A DNA stretch of 64,000 nucleotides from an uncultured Planctomycetaceae bacterium (GTDB lineage: Bacteria; Planctomycetota; Planctomycetia; Pirellulales; Thermoguttaceae). The stretch's first letter is position 1; each line of letters begins with the position of its first letter. The stretch lies in NCBI GenBank assembly GCA_946408825.1, contig CAMJTU010000005.1, positions 1 through 64,000 of the forward strand. Direction: 5' to 3'. A model generated the notes under the pieces. It was not told the origin of the DNA. It worked only from the letters and a program-made list of their open reading frames with translations, and did no database searches. Position numbers and translations under genes: made by a program. This document shows, one piece after another, positions 44,697-52,764 of the stretch.

Positions 44697-44891
44697 CCAA
44701 GAAAAATTTACAAACAGCTTGAGGCGTTTTATAAAAATCGTCCCGCCACGACGCGGACGACTGTCGGCGCGCGTCAGGTCGGCAAGATTACCTATTTCCA
44801 AATCTACATGCCCATGTTTCTACAAAAGCAAGAACTGCTGGAGGAAATCACTTTTGAAACGGACTTCTCCTACCTTGGAGATTTGAAGTAG
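44697..44891 (+). pseudogene. Remnant of an AAA/DUF4143-type ATPase gene with internal deletion
   Basis: This frame encodes 64 residues to a TAG at 44889. The first part, RKIYKQLEAFYKNRPATT then TTVGARQVGK, matches the N-terminus and Walker A region of the AAA_14/DUF4143 ATP-binding family. Immediately after the P-loop GK the sequence changes to KITYFQIYMPMFLQK and a short C-terminal tail. This suggests that most of a ~450-residue gene was deleted, joining its two ends. The frame is open further upstream but without similarity that I recognise. The family link rests on recognising the P-loop context, so it is moderately confident. Confidence 0.55.
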
Positions 44892-44931
44892 AAAAACCTG
44901 ACGCGCGCCTTTTGCGCGTCGGCGCGTCACG

Positions 44932-44949
44932 CTTGACGGCGGCGCCGTC
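44932..44949. repeat. 18-bp repeat, copy 2
   Basis: Identical to 43825-43842. It contains TTGACG but no -10 box at the right distance was seen, so here it is not an obvious promoter. Confidence 0.7.
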
Positions 44950-45081
44950 ACAAGACTTGAAAAGGACTGACTGAAGACTTAAAATGAAGTCGTCAGGCAA
45001 GGTTTCGGTTTGGTTCGTTTGGAACTCCTTGGCGCGCGTTGGTTGGGCTTCTGAAAACGCTAACCGAGGCGCATTCTTTTC

Positions 45082-45519
45082 ATGCGTCAGCTTTTAGCGG
45101 ACCTTGGTCAACTATTCTTCAGGAAACTGGGGAAAACGCCAGATACAAGGATGAACAATTTTGATTCTCATACCGCGCTTTTGGGAAACGAGGGACGGCA
45201 CACGATCTTTTCTTTTGGCTGTCAAAGACTTAAATTTGTCGGTCTATACTCGTTGGAGTATTACGATAGCGTTAAGAGTTGGGACGCCGCTTATCTCGCT
45301 GTTATGGTAAAATATTCTCACGACGAGGCGCAAGTTGAGAAATATATCGACCTAGAGCCTGTTTTAGAACATTTGTTAATCGACAAGAAACAGTTTTTAG
45401 CTCCTATTCAGAAAGTGGAGGTTGCGCCCACGACGTTGCGGGAGGATGGTATTCGCCTCATGGCGCGGACTAACGCTAGAGAGCGAACAGGCGCCCGCCG
45501 AAGGCGGGTTTTATTATGA
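45082..45519 (+). CDS. Hypothetical protein in accessory patch
   Basis: This 145-residue frame encodes a well-formed globular protein to about residue 118, with distinctive segments such as NEGRHTIFSFGCQRLKFVG and LYSLEYYDSVKSWDAAYLAV. I do not recognise the family. The last ~25 residues are Arg-rich (ARERTGARRRRVLL) and run through a hairpin terminator (45494-45515), so the natural stop was probably earlier and the end may be frameshifted. The codon use is AT-richer than its neighbours, which fits acquired DNA. A GAGGCG ribosome site lies before the ATG. Confidence 0.6.
   Translation: MRQLLADLGQLFFRKLGKTPDTRMNNFDSHTALLGNEGRHTIFSFGCQRLKFVGLYSLEYYDSVKSWDAAYLAVMVKYSHDEAQVEKYIDLEPVLEHLLIDKKQFLAPIQKVEVAPTTLREDGIRLMARTNARERTGARRRRVLL
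45494..45515 (+). terminator. Small hairpin terminator
   Basis: Stem CCCGCC / GGCGGG with GAA loop (45494-45508), followed by TTTTATT. A related sequence without a full T-run recurs at 45601-45621, and a small ATGAGC/GCTCAT hairpin (45515-45530) lies between them. Confidence 0.65.
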
Positions 45520-45661
45520 GCTTCCGCTCATGCGTGTTTTTTCGCTCACGTTGTTTGCTTACGTCAAATGTAGCGCGATGATTTTACACGTCTGTTGAAG
45601 CGCCCGCCGAGGGCGGATTTTGTGAAACGTCGAAATTCTGTCAAATTATTGAGAGACGCCG

Positions 45662-45994
45662 ATGGAATTTTCCTACTTTAAACTCGAAATCTTCATTCCC
45701 GAGACGCATTTGCGGGCGCTACAACGGGCGTTGCGGGAGGTCGACGCCGGGCATATCGGGCGATACGACAGCTGTCTCTCGTACAGCCCCGTAACGGGGA
45801 CGTGGCGACCTCTGGAGGGCGCTTCCCCGTTTCTCGGCGAAATCGACGAGTTCAGCGAGGAGCCCGAGCTTAAGGTCGAAGTTCTGTGCCGCGCCGAACG
45901 ACTCGACGAAACGATTCGCGCCGTCAAGAACGTCCACCCCTATGAAGAGCCCGTGATCAACGCGATCCCGGTTTGGAAAACGGGACTCGATTGA
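45662..45994 (+). CDS. Stand-alone NIF3-like (YqfO-type) domain protein
   Basis: This 110-residue protein resembles the ferredoxin-like domain that is inserted in some NIF3-family proteins (YqfO) and also exists alone. Motifs include FKLEIFIPETHLRALQRALR, the glycine segment GHIGRYDSCLSYSPVTGTWR, and the ending HPYEEPVINAIPVW. The stand-alone form is structurally related to CutA-like regulatory domains. The biochemical role is unknown. It begins the conserved block that resumes after the accessory patch. Confidence 0.8.
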   Translation: MEFSYFKLEIFIPETHLRALQRALREVDAGHIGRYDSCLSYSPVTGTWRPLEGASPFLGEIDEFSEEPELKVEVLCRAERLDETIRAVKNVHPYEEPVINAIPVWKTGLD

Positions 45995-46146
45995 CGAAAT
46001 CGCCGTCGCTCGCTTCTCGTTGTTCCGTCGAGTCGACGGCGTCTTTACATCGCGTCCTAACGCGTATAATTTAAGCCGTCGTTATTGGGCGCGAGCCTCC
46101 GGCTTTCCCGTCGGTCGCGCGTCCCTCTTTAGAAATGGTGATAGTC

Positions 46147-46368
46147 ATGCCTATTTACGAATATGAATGCAAAAAGTGCGGCGCGGTCTTTGAAGCGCTG
46201 ATCCGTGGTTCCGACGTTCCGAAATGCTCTTCGTGCGGTTCGGAGGACGTCGGACGACTCATGAGCGCCCCGGCTTCCTCTCATTCCGAATCCTCGAGCG
46301 CGGGCTCCGGCGGCGGTCATAGTCATTCTTGCGGCTGTGGATGCGGCTGCGGATGCGGACGCCATTGA
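46147..46368 (+). CDS. FmdB-family zinc-ribbon protein
   Basis: The start at 46147 (MPIYEYECKKCG) matches the family; an upstream ATG at 46135 would add four residues. The 73-residue protein has a zinc ribbon at C8/C11 and C27/C30 (CKKC, CSSC). After a Ser/Gly linker it ends in alternating Cys-Gly (HSHSCGCGCGCGCGRH), a likely extra metal-binding tail. FmdB proteins are small regulators of uncertain function. A bidirectional terminator follows. Confidence 0.88.
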   Translation: MPIYEYECKKCGAVFEALIRGSDVPKCSSCGSEDVGRLMSAPASSHSESSSAGSGGGHSHSCGCGCGCGCGRH

Positions 46369-46406
46369 GACGCGCAATCTCGCCGTTTTTTTCTCTCGTC
46401 TAATAG

Positions 46407-46444
46407 AAAACCAGCCGCTCGGCGCGCGCCGGACGGCTGGTTTT
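46407..46444. terminator. Bidirectional terminator between FmdB gene and tatC
   Basis: Perfect 11-bp stem AAAACCAGCCG / CGGCTGGTTTT (46407-46417 with 46434-46444), with A-run and T-run flanks suiting both convergent genes. Confidence 0.88.
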
Positions 46445-46492
46445 CTTATCGGTCGATCGGACGCTTCTTTTAAGCGCGTCGCCGCCCGGTCG

Positions 46493-47638
46493 TTAGAAGT
46501 CTTCGTCGTCGTCAAATTCGCTCTTCGGTCTCGGGAAGAGTTTGCACAGGAAGATTCCGCCGAAGTAGAGGAAGATTAGGCAGGAGAGCATGAAGAGCAT
46601 GCTCCACGGGTCGGGGGGCGTGATGAGCATCGCAAGGCACGCGACGCTAAAGATCGCGATTCGCCACTTTTCCATGTAAATCTTAATCGAGAAGATGCGA
46701 AGCCGCTCCAGCACGAACATCGCTAGCGGCAACTGGAACGCGACGCCAAACGCGACGGGAATCAATAGCGCGAAGTTCAGCCACTCGCTGATTCGCGTGT
46801 CCGGCTCAATGTCCATCCCCGCGTTGAAGCGGAATAGGAATTGCAGCATAAACTGGAAGACGACGAAGAACGCCAGCGCGAACCCCAATAGGAACAGAAA
46901 CACGCTCAGCGGCAGGAAACGGTAGACGTATTTCTTCTCGCTCGGATAGAGCCCCGCGCCGACGAATCGCCAGAAGAAGTAGAAAACGCCCGGGCTGCCC
47001 AAGACGATCCCAAGGAAGAGCGCCGTCTTGAGGAAGATGACGAACGACTCCTGTACGGAAAGCGCGCGCGTCTTGGAACGCGAGTCGTCTCCGAGTTTCT
47101 CCCAGAGCAGGATCATCGTCGGCTCGTTGTCGCCGCCCGAAGGATTCAAACGCGTTTCCGTGACGAGTTCGTCTTTATAGGCGCCGAAGTTGTCGACCTT
47201 GCCGAGTCTTACGCGGCGTTGGCGCTCAATTTCAGGGAGCGACGTTCCGACGAACGCTTGAACGCCGGCGCTGCGGAGCGTCTGGAGGTCCTTCGGGAAG
47301 ATGTAGAAAGGACGCGCGGTCATATGGAGCTTCGCCGGCGCCGCGGCAATGTCGGGATCGTAGCCGAGATCGCGCAATTCGCGCGCCTTGCGCTGGAGCT
47401 GACGTTGCGACTGAAGAATATGGAAACTCTCCAACGACTTTTTCAGCGGTCGCTGAACGTAATCCACCGCCATCGTCGTGAGCGAAGGACAGAACCCCAA
47501 TGGAATCACGGCGACGACCAGCCCGATCGCGACGCACATAATCGCGCCGATCATGCAGGCGCGAAGCTCGTCGAGATGCTCCAAGAAGGACATCGACGAC
47601 TGATCAAATAAATCCTCGTCTTTTTTAGTGCGCGGCAT
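46493..47638 (-). CDS. tatC: Twin-arginine translocase subunit TatC
   Basis: This 381-residue TatC recognises twin-arginine signals in the cytoplasmic membrane. The family hallmarks are the N-terminal MSFLEHLDELRACMIGA, and later transmembrane helices including SVFLFLLGFALAFFVVFQFM, with the helix 3-5 region and ITPPDPWS near residue 340. It is about 120 residues longer than E. coli TatC because the first periplasmic loop, between helix 1 (ends near residue 50) and helix 2 (from about 188), is ~135 residues instead of ~45. A Tat substrate is encoded at 36396-37496. TatA/B are not in the window. Confidence 0.9.
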   Translation of the reverse strand: MPRTKKDEDLFDQSSMSFLEHLDELRACMIGAIMCVAIGLVVAVIPLGFCPSLTTMAVDYVQRPLKKSLESFHILQSQRQLQRKARELRDLGYDPDIAAAPAKLHMTARPFYIFPKDLQTLRSAGVQAFVGTSLPEIERQRRVRLGKVDNFGAYKDELVTETRLNPSGGDNEPTMILLWEKLGDDSRSKTRALSVQESFVIFLKTALFLGIVLGSPGVFYFFWRFVGAGLYPSEKKYVYRFLPLSVFLFLLGFALAFFVVFQFMLQFLFRFNAGMDIEPDTRISEWLNFALLIPVAFGVAFQLPLAMFVLERLRIFSIKIYMEKWRIAIFSVACLAMLITPPDPWSMLFMLSCLIFLYFGGIFLCKLFPRPKSEFDDDEDF

Positions 47639-48024
47639 TTCTCGATCCCGTCTCGAAAGAACTTTGTCATGAGGCAGGAGCCGTGATCGGATCGAACGAC
47701 GAACCCCGCGAACTTCTCTTTCGAAGGATTGTCCGTTCGTGACGACGCTTGCCAGAGATTTTTCTCACGCCTGATAATATAACCCCGTTTATCTATTTTG
47801 ACAAGTTGGAAATTTATGCCGACGACGACTTCTTGACCTGTTAGAATCCGTATATTCGGAATTCTTTTCAAAGACCTTTGGAGAAAGCGCGCGATTATTG
47901 TCGCCAAGGCGATAGTTTTTCTTGGTTCTTTCTCGCTTTGCGTCGTCCCCTTTTAGGAAAACCGGCGCGCGGTACAATACCTTGAAGCGTTCGTCGAATT
48001 ATCAGATGAAGAGGAATTCCGTTT
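47639..48024. other. Divergent intergenic region
   Basis: These 386 bp lie between tatC (-) and the VanZ-Nudix gene (+). No gene is supported. A weak TACAAT (47973-47978) precedes the plus-strand gene, but its -35 is poor. Confidence 0.5.
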
Positions 48025-48855
48025 ATGATACCCTATCGGCAGTACGAGAGGTTGAGGAGGTTTGCGATCGTCGTCGCATGGCTCTATTTCCTCTTCATGG
48101 CTTTCATGTTGCTCCAGCCGAAGCCGCCGACAGAGTTCATTCCCGACGAAGCTTTTTCGATTCTTCACTTTCTCGCGTTTTTCGCGCTCGGCGTTTTTGT
48201 AGGAACGGCTCGCGCCAACTGGTCGTACTGGCTTTGGTTTGCGCTTATATGCGTTTGGAGCGTCGGCACAGAGGTCGTTCAGCCGTACGTCGGGCGCTGC
48301 TATGAACTGCAAGACGTCGTTCAAGACGTCGTCGGCGCCGCCGCCGGACTTGGCGCGGCGCGTCTTGTGAAACGTTATTGGATCGCGCCCCCCGGGGCGT
48401 CGCGCGACGGCGCCGCCGCAATTCTGTTCCGGCCTCCGTTTTCGCTTAAGAGCGACGCGCCGCTGGATTTTGCGAAGCGTCAGATTCTCCTCATTCGCCG
48501 GTCCGAAAAAGTCGCTTGCCCCGGAACGCTTTGTTTTCCCGGGGGCGGAATTGAAAAGGGGGAGCGTCCGGAGGACGCGGCGAGGCGCGAATTCCTCGAA
48601 GAGGTCGGAGTCGCGATCCGCGTCGGCGCGAAAATCGCCGAGATCAGGACGCCTTCCGACGCGACCCTGCATCTGTTCGTCGCCGAACTCGAAAAACCTC
48701 TGGCTGGCGATCCCGAGATCAAACTTCAACCTTCCGAAGCTTCCGGATACGAATGGCGGACGCTTACGGAACTCCTCGACGACCCTGATTTTCTGCCGAA
48801 TAATCTCGAGGTCGTCCGCAAGATCGTCGAGGGGAAAATTCAAATCCCGCGCTGA
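48025..48855 (+). CDS. VanZ-like membrane domain fused to Nudix hydrolase
   Basis: This 276-residue protein has two parts. Residues 1-125 form a VanZ-like four-helix membrane domain, with the typical DEAFSILHFLAFFALGVFVG and the GTEVVQPYVGRCYELQDVVQ segment. Residues ~135-276 form a Nudix hydrolase with a complete box, G-x5-E-x7-REFLEEVG, near residues 172-194 (GIEKGERPEDAARREFLEEV). Nudix enzymes cleave nucleoside diphosphates linked to another moiety. The fusion places that activity at the membrane, perhaps on a lipid-linked or nucleotide-sugar substrate. ATG follows an AGAGGA ribosome site. Confidence 0.85.
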   Translation: MIPYRQYERLRRFAIVVAWLYFLFMAFMLLQPKPPTEFIPDEAFSILHFLAFFALGVFVGTARANWSYWLWFALICVWSVGTEVVQPYVGRCYELQDVVQDVVGAAAGLGAARLVKRYWIAPPGASRDGAAAILFRPPFSLKSDAPLDFAKRQILLIRRSEKVACPGTLCFPGGGIEKGERPEDAARREFLEEVGVAIRVGAKIAEIRTPSDATLHLFVAELEKPLAGDPEIKLQPSEASGYEWRTLTELLDDPDFLPNNLEVVRKIVEGKIQIPR

Positions 48856-48876
48856 GAGGTTTTGCCGATTGTGACG

Positions 48877-48910
48877 AAAAAGCAGACGTTAGCGATAGCG
48901 CCTGCTTTTT
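48877..48910 (+). terminator. Terminator after VanZ-Nudix gene
   Basis: Stem AAAAAGCAG / CTGCTTTTT (48877-48885 with 48902-48910) with a partly paired interior loop and a T-run. It is 22 bp after the stop codon. Confidence 0.75.
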
Positions 48911-49099
48911 ACGTTATCTGGTTGTTTAAAGCGTCAAAAGTAAGAATATTTCTCTTTTTTCTCTAAATTTACTCTGTTAATTTGGAATCGTCTGGATAGA
49001 ATGAAGAAAATAGTCGAAATAAGCTCTTTTTACGGATTTTGCGATTCGTCTAGCGACGCTTATTGACTTCGAGAAGTGTTCTCCGCTCGCGTCTTCTCG

Positions 49100-49128
49100 T
49101 TCGACGGTCGGCGCGTTTCCCGGATAAT
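49100..49128 (+). promoter_or_regulatory. Candidate promoter for the zinc metalloprotease gene
   Basis: TTCGAC (49100-49105), 17-bp spacer, GATAAT (49123-49128). The transcription start would be near 49135, giving a ~16-nt leader before the ATG at 49151. The match to consensus is moderate. Confidence 0.45.
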
Positions 49129-49150
49129 GTATACGTTTGAGAGGTTTTCA

Positions 49151-52100
49151 ATGAAACGACAACGCCTTTTTACTGCGCTTCTTCTCGCGGGCGTCTTTTG
49201 CGGCGCCGCATACGCGGATGAAGACGCGACAACCCCCATACCGGACGCCAACGACTCCGCGCTCGTCGAGGAACCGTCTCAGAGCGTCTCGACCGATCAG
49301 ACCGTCGCGGCGGAGCTCCAACCCTTCGACAAGGTCGTTCCCGAAGCGACCCGACTCGGCGGTCCGATTACGACCTACCGCAAGAAGGACAATCTCTACT
49401 GGGAGATTACGTCGGGCGACTACGGAACCGATTACATCTGCGTCGTCTCCATCGCGCGCGGTCTCGGCACTGCGGATCTTTACGGCGGTCAGTCGATCGA
49501 TTATGGCGACGATCTGATCTGGCGTTTCCGCAAGGTTGGCGAACGCGTGCAACTCGTCCGCCGCAACTATCGTTACCGAGCCGACAGCGGTCCCGATTCG
49601 GAAGCGCTTCGCGTCGCGTTCCCGGACAGCGTCGTCTATAGCCTTCCGATCCTCGCGAAGGGACCTCAAGGCGGCGACGTCGTCGACGTCAGCGGGCTTT
49701 TCATGGGCGGATCCGTTTTCGCGTCGATTCCTATTTCCGGTTCGCTGAGAGAATCTTGGTGGGAAAAGGTTAAGCCGCTCAAAGACAACATCGAGCTTGA
49801 AGTCGCTTCCGCGTACAATCTGAGCGGGGCTCCCGACACGGTCGTCGATCGTCGCGGCGTGACGGTCAACGTGCATTATTCGATCAGCAAACTCAAGAAC
49901 GACGGATACAAGCCTCGTCTTGCGGACGAACGAATCGGGTACTTCAACTCCGCCGTTCGCAACGTCAGCGATAAGATGAACGACGACAATTTCGTCCGCT
50001 ACATCAATCGTTGGAATCTCCAGAAACTCGAGCCGGACGCCGAGATTTCGCTTCCGAAGAAGCCGATCGTCTACTGGCTCGACAAAGCGACCCCTTACGA
50101 ATACCGCAAGACGCTCCGCGACGGCGCCCTTGAATGGAACAAGGCGTTCGAAAAGGCGGGCTTCTACAACGCGATTGAAATCCGTCAGCAGGAAGACAAC
50201 GACGATTGGGATCCTGAGGACATCAATTACAATACGATCCGCTGGAGCTCCACGCAGACGGGCTTCTCGATCGGTCCGAGCCGCGTTAATCCTGAAACGG
50301 GCCAGATTTTGGACGCCGACGTCGTTCTTACGGTCGGGTTCCTGAGCAGCTGGACGCGTTCGTTTGATCTCTACACGTCCGATCAGCTTTTGGACAAGTT
50401 TACCGGTCGTAACTCGCTCGCCGACGAGGCGCCGCGCTTCTTTGACGAAAGCTCGATGCGAAACGCCTACGAAGCGGACAAAGAACTGTTCTACGCGGAA
50501 CAATTCGGGCTGGCCAACACGTTCTTTGACATTATGACGGTCGACGCGGTCGACGAGATCGAAGCGCTTGACGCCGCCGAAGAAGAGCCCGCCGCGCCTC
50601 AGGAAACGACCGCTGCGGAAGACGAGAAGGTCGCCGCCGCGCGCGAAGTCGCGGATAAAGCCGCGGCCGCCGCCGAGAAGGCATCGCAGCTCGCGCAGCA
50701 GGCGGTCGCCGAACTCGATAAGGTCAAGGAACAACTCGCTCAGGCGAAAGACGCGGAAGAAAACGTCCGCAAGAGTCTCGAAGAGACCCACGACGCGCTC
50801 GAGAAGAAGGCCAACGACGCGCAGGAAGTCGCGAACAACGCGAAGTCCGTCGCGGAGGACGCCGCGCGCCGCCTCGCCGAGGTCGAGAAGTTTGTCGAAG
50901 AATTGAAGGCCGAACGTAAAGCCGCCGAAGAGAAGAAACTCGCGGAGGACAAGGAAAAGGCCGACAAGGAAGCCGAAGAGAAAGCGAAGTCTGAGAAGAA
51001 GAAGGCCGCAGAAGAAGCCAAAGAGCGTCTCGCGAAGGAAAAGGAGAAGCTCATCGACCAAGGTCTTCGCCAGCTCGTGTGCCACGAGGTCGGCCATACC
51101 CTCGGTCTGCGTCATAACTTCGTTCAGAGTACGCTTCATACGCTGGATGAAATCAACGACGCGTCGAAATGGACCGAGCACGGTTTCGTCGGCTCCGTCA
51201 TGGAATACGCGCCGGTCAACATCATGCCGAAGGGCGAAAAGCAGGGCGATTACTACTCCTATCGCCTTGGCGAATACGACGAACTCGCCATCGAGTACGG
51301 CTATCGCGTCTTCCCCGGCAAGACGACCGATTCCGAGAAATCGGAACTCCAGAAAATCGCCTCGAAGCAGTCGCAGCCGCAGTTTAAGTTTGCGACCGAC
51401 GAAGACTGCTACGGCTCCACGATCAACCCGTACGTCAACATCTGGGATCTTGGTTCCAGCCCGCTGGAATACGCGAAAGTTCGCGCCCGTCTCGTCGATC
51501 AGCTTCTTCCGGGTCTTAATGACCGGATCATCGAAGACGGCGAGAGCTACGCGCGCATGAGAACGCGCTTCAACCTTCTTATCAACTGGAAGGTCAACGG
51601 CATGGTATTCGCCGCCAACTACATCGGCGGCCTGATCGTGAACCGTGATTTCAAAGGCGACGAGAACGGTCAGAAGCCTTTCGTCGTGGTTCCCGCGAAG
51701 GATCAGCGCGAAGCGCTCGATTTCCTCCTTGAGAATTGCTTCGGCGTCAACTCGTTCAAGATTCCGAATCAGCTCTTCGATTACCTCGCGCCGAACCGTT
51801 GGTCCCATTGGGGATCTAGCGTTCCGTCCCGTTACGACTACGACGTTCACGCGAACATCCTCGCGATGCAGACGTCGATTCTGACCCAGCTTCTCGCGAA
51901 CTCGACCCTCGGTCGTCTCGCGGACGCCGAGATGCGCGTCGCCGAAGGAGAAGACGTCTTCACGAGCGCGGAACTCCTCGAGAAGCTTGACGGCGCGATC
52001 TTCCAAGAGATTAACGACGCGGTCAAAGCGCTTAAAGAGGGCGGCGACGGCAAAGTTGAGATCAAGATTTCGTCGACGCGTCGCAATCTGCAGCGCACGT

Positions 52101-52378
52101 TCCTCGAAAGACTGATCTCCGCGGCGAACGGTTCCGCAAGCTCCGCGGGTCCTCGCGATTTCGATTCGTTGGCGCGCATGCGACTTAGGATGCGTCTCGC
52201 CGATCTCGAACTGGTCCTCAACAGCGATCGGATCGAGTTCAAGAACGCGAACGGCCGCGGCGACGATCCCTTCGCTCGCGCGTATCTGCTCGACAGCCAG
52301 GAAAAGATTCAGAAAGCTCTTGAGGCCGTCCAGACGATCGGCGGCGGTTCGGGAGCCTCTGGAATCATTCTCCTTTAA
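49151..52378 (+). CDS. Secreted zinc-dependent metalloprotease with inserted coiled coil
   Basis: The start at 49151 (MKRQRLFTALLLAGVFCGAA) gives a signal peptide and a GAGAGG ribosome site; the open frame to 49076 is not used. The 1075-residue protein is of the large-metalloprotease type with DUF5117-like N-terminal sequence (YWEITSGDYGTDYICVVSIA) and a zinc site HEVGHTLGLRHNF at H645/H649/H655. Between the two, residues ~475-635 form a highly charged Ala/Glu/Lys coiled coil (for example KAAAAAEKASQLAQQ), ending just before the active site. I know no such insert in typical members. The C-terminal part (for example LAPNRWSHWGSS) matches the usual family tail. Protein or peptide degradation outside the cytoplasm is likely. 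Confidence 0.85.
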   Translation: MKRQRLFTALLLAGVFCGAAYADEDATTPIPDANDSALVEEPSQSVSTDQTVAAELQPFDKVVPEATRLGGPITTYRKKDNLYWEITSGDYGTDYICVVSIARGLGTADLYGGQSIDYGDDLIWRFRKVGERVQLVRRNYRYRADSGPDSEALRVAFPDSVVYSLPILAKGPQGGDVVDVSGLFMGGSVFASIPISGSLRESWWEKVKPLKDNIELEVASAYNLSGAPDTVVDRRGVTVNVHYSISKLKNDGYKPRLADERIGYFNSAVRNVSDKMNDDNFVRYINRWNLQKLEPDAEISLPKKPIVYWLDKATPYEYRKTLRDGALEWNKAFEKAGFYNAIEIRQQEDNDDWDPEDINYNTIRWSSTQTGFSIGPSRVNPETGQILDADVVLTVGFLSSWTRSFDLYTSDQLLDKFTGRNSLADEAPRFFDESSMRNAYEADKELFYAEQFGLANTFFDIMTVDAVDEIEALDAAEEEPAAPQETTAAEDEKVAAAREVADKAAAAAEKASQLAQQAVAELDKVKEQLAQAKDAEENVRKSLEETHDALEKKANDAQEVANNAKSVAEDAARRLAEVEKFVEELKAERKAAEEKKLAEDKEKADKEAEEKAKSEKKKAAEEAKERLAKEKEKLIDQGLRQLVCHEVGHTLGLRHNFVQSTLHTLDEINDASKWTEHGFVGSVMEYAPVNIMPKGEKQGDYYSYRLGEYDELAIEYGYRVFPGKTTDSEKSELQKIASKQSQPQFKFATDEDCYGSTINPYVNIWDLGSSPLEYAKVRARLVDQLLPGLNDRIIEDGESYARMRTRFNLLINWKVNGMVFAANYIGGLIVNRDFKGDENGQKPFVVVPAKDQREALDFLLENCFGVNSFKIPNQLFDYLAPNRWSHWGSSVPSRYDYDVHANILAMQTSILTQLLANSTLGRLADAEMRVAEGEDVFTSAELLEKLDGAIFQEINDAVKALKEGGDGKVEIKISSTRRNLQRTFLERLISAANGSASSAGPRDFDSLARMRLRMRLADLELVLNSDRIEFKNANGRGDDPFARAYLLDSQEKIQKALEAVQTIGGGSGASGIILL

Positions 52379-52764
52379 TCGACGCGATCCGGGAGATTTC
52401 CCGTCGTGACATAAGTTAAGCGGGCGCGTTCCGAACGGTCTTGTTCGGGACGCGCCTACGTCGTTATAACGAGACGGAGAAAGGCGCAAGAACGTTCGTC
52501 AACGCCGTTAGAATGTATTCGTTCGGTTTTTCTGGCGTTACATATATAAAACGCGTAAACGTTAAAATGTTTTTTTTTGACCTCGTTTTTCAATATCCTT
52601 TCGGTTTTTTCGGCATTTCCGCGATTTTGTTTTCCGCGCCGGGCTCTTTCGCGTTAGAATTAATAATCGATAAATAGGGCGCTCTGTTTGAATTTTTTGA
52701 TTTCGTCGAGGGACGGAGTCGGATTCGCGGGGCGATGTTCGTCGTTAAATTTAAGGAATCAGAA
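52379..52764. other. Intergenic region with a 14-bp-stem hairpin
   Basis: A strong hairpin (52423-52456) follows the protease gene; see its own entry. The rest is AT-richer (52500-52680) and holds no credible gene or clear promoter. Confidence 0.5.
52423..52456 (+). terminator. Hairpin after the metalloprotease gene
   Basis: A 14-bp stem GGCGCGTTCCGAAC / GTTCGGGACGCGCC (one wobble) with a 6-nt loop. No T-run follows, so it may protect mRNA ends or terminate with Rho rather than act alone. Confidence 0.6.

Noticed and set aside
49148..52489. 1113-codon minus-strand open frame opposite the metalloprotease
   Set aside because: Its translation lacks any recognisable domain and has biased composition (Arg/Val/Phe/Asp-rich). 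The plus strand carries a clear signal peptide and zinc site.
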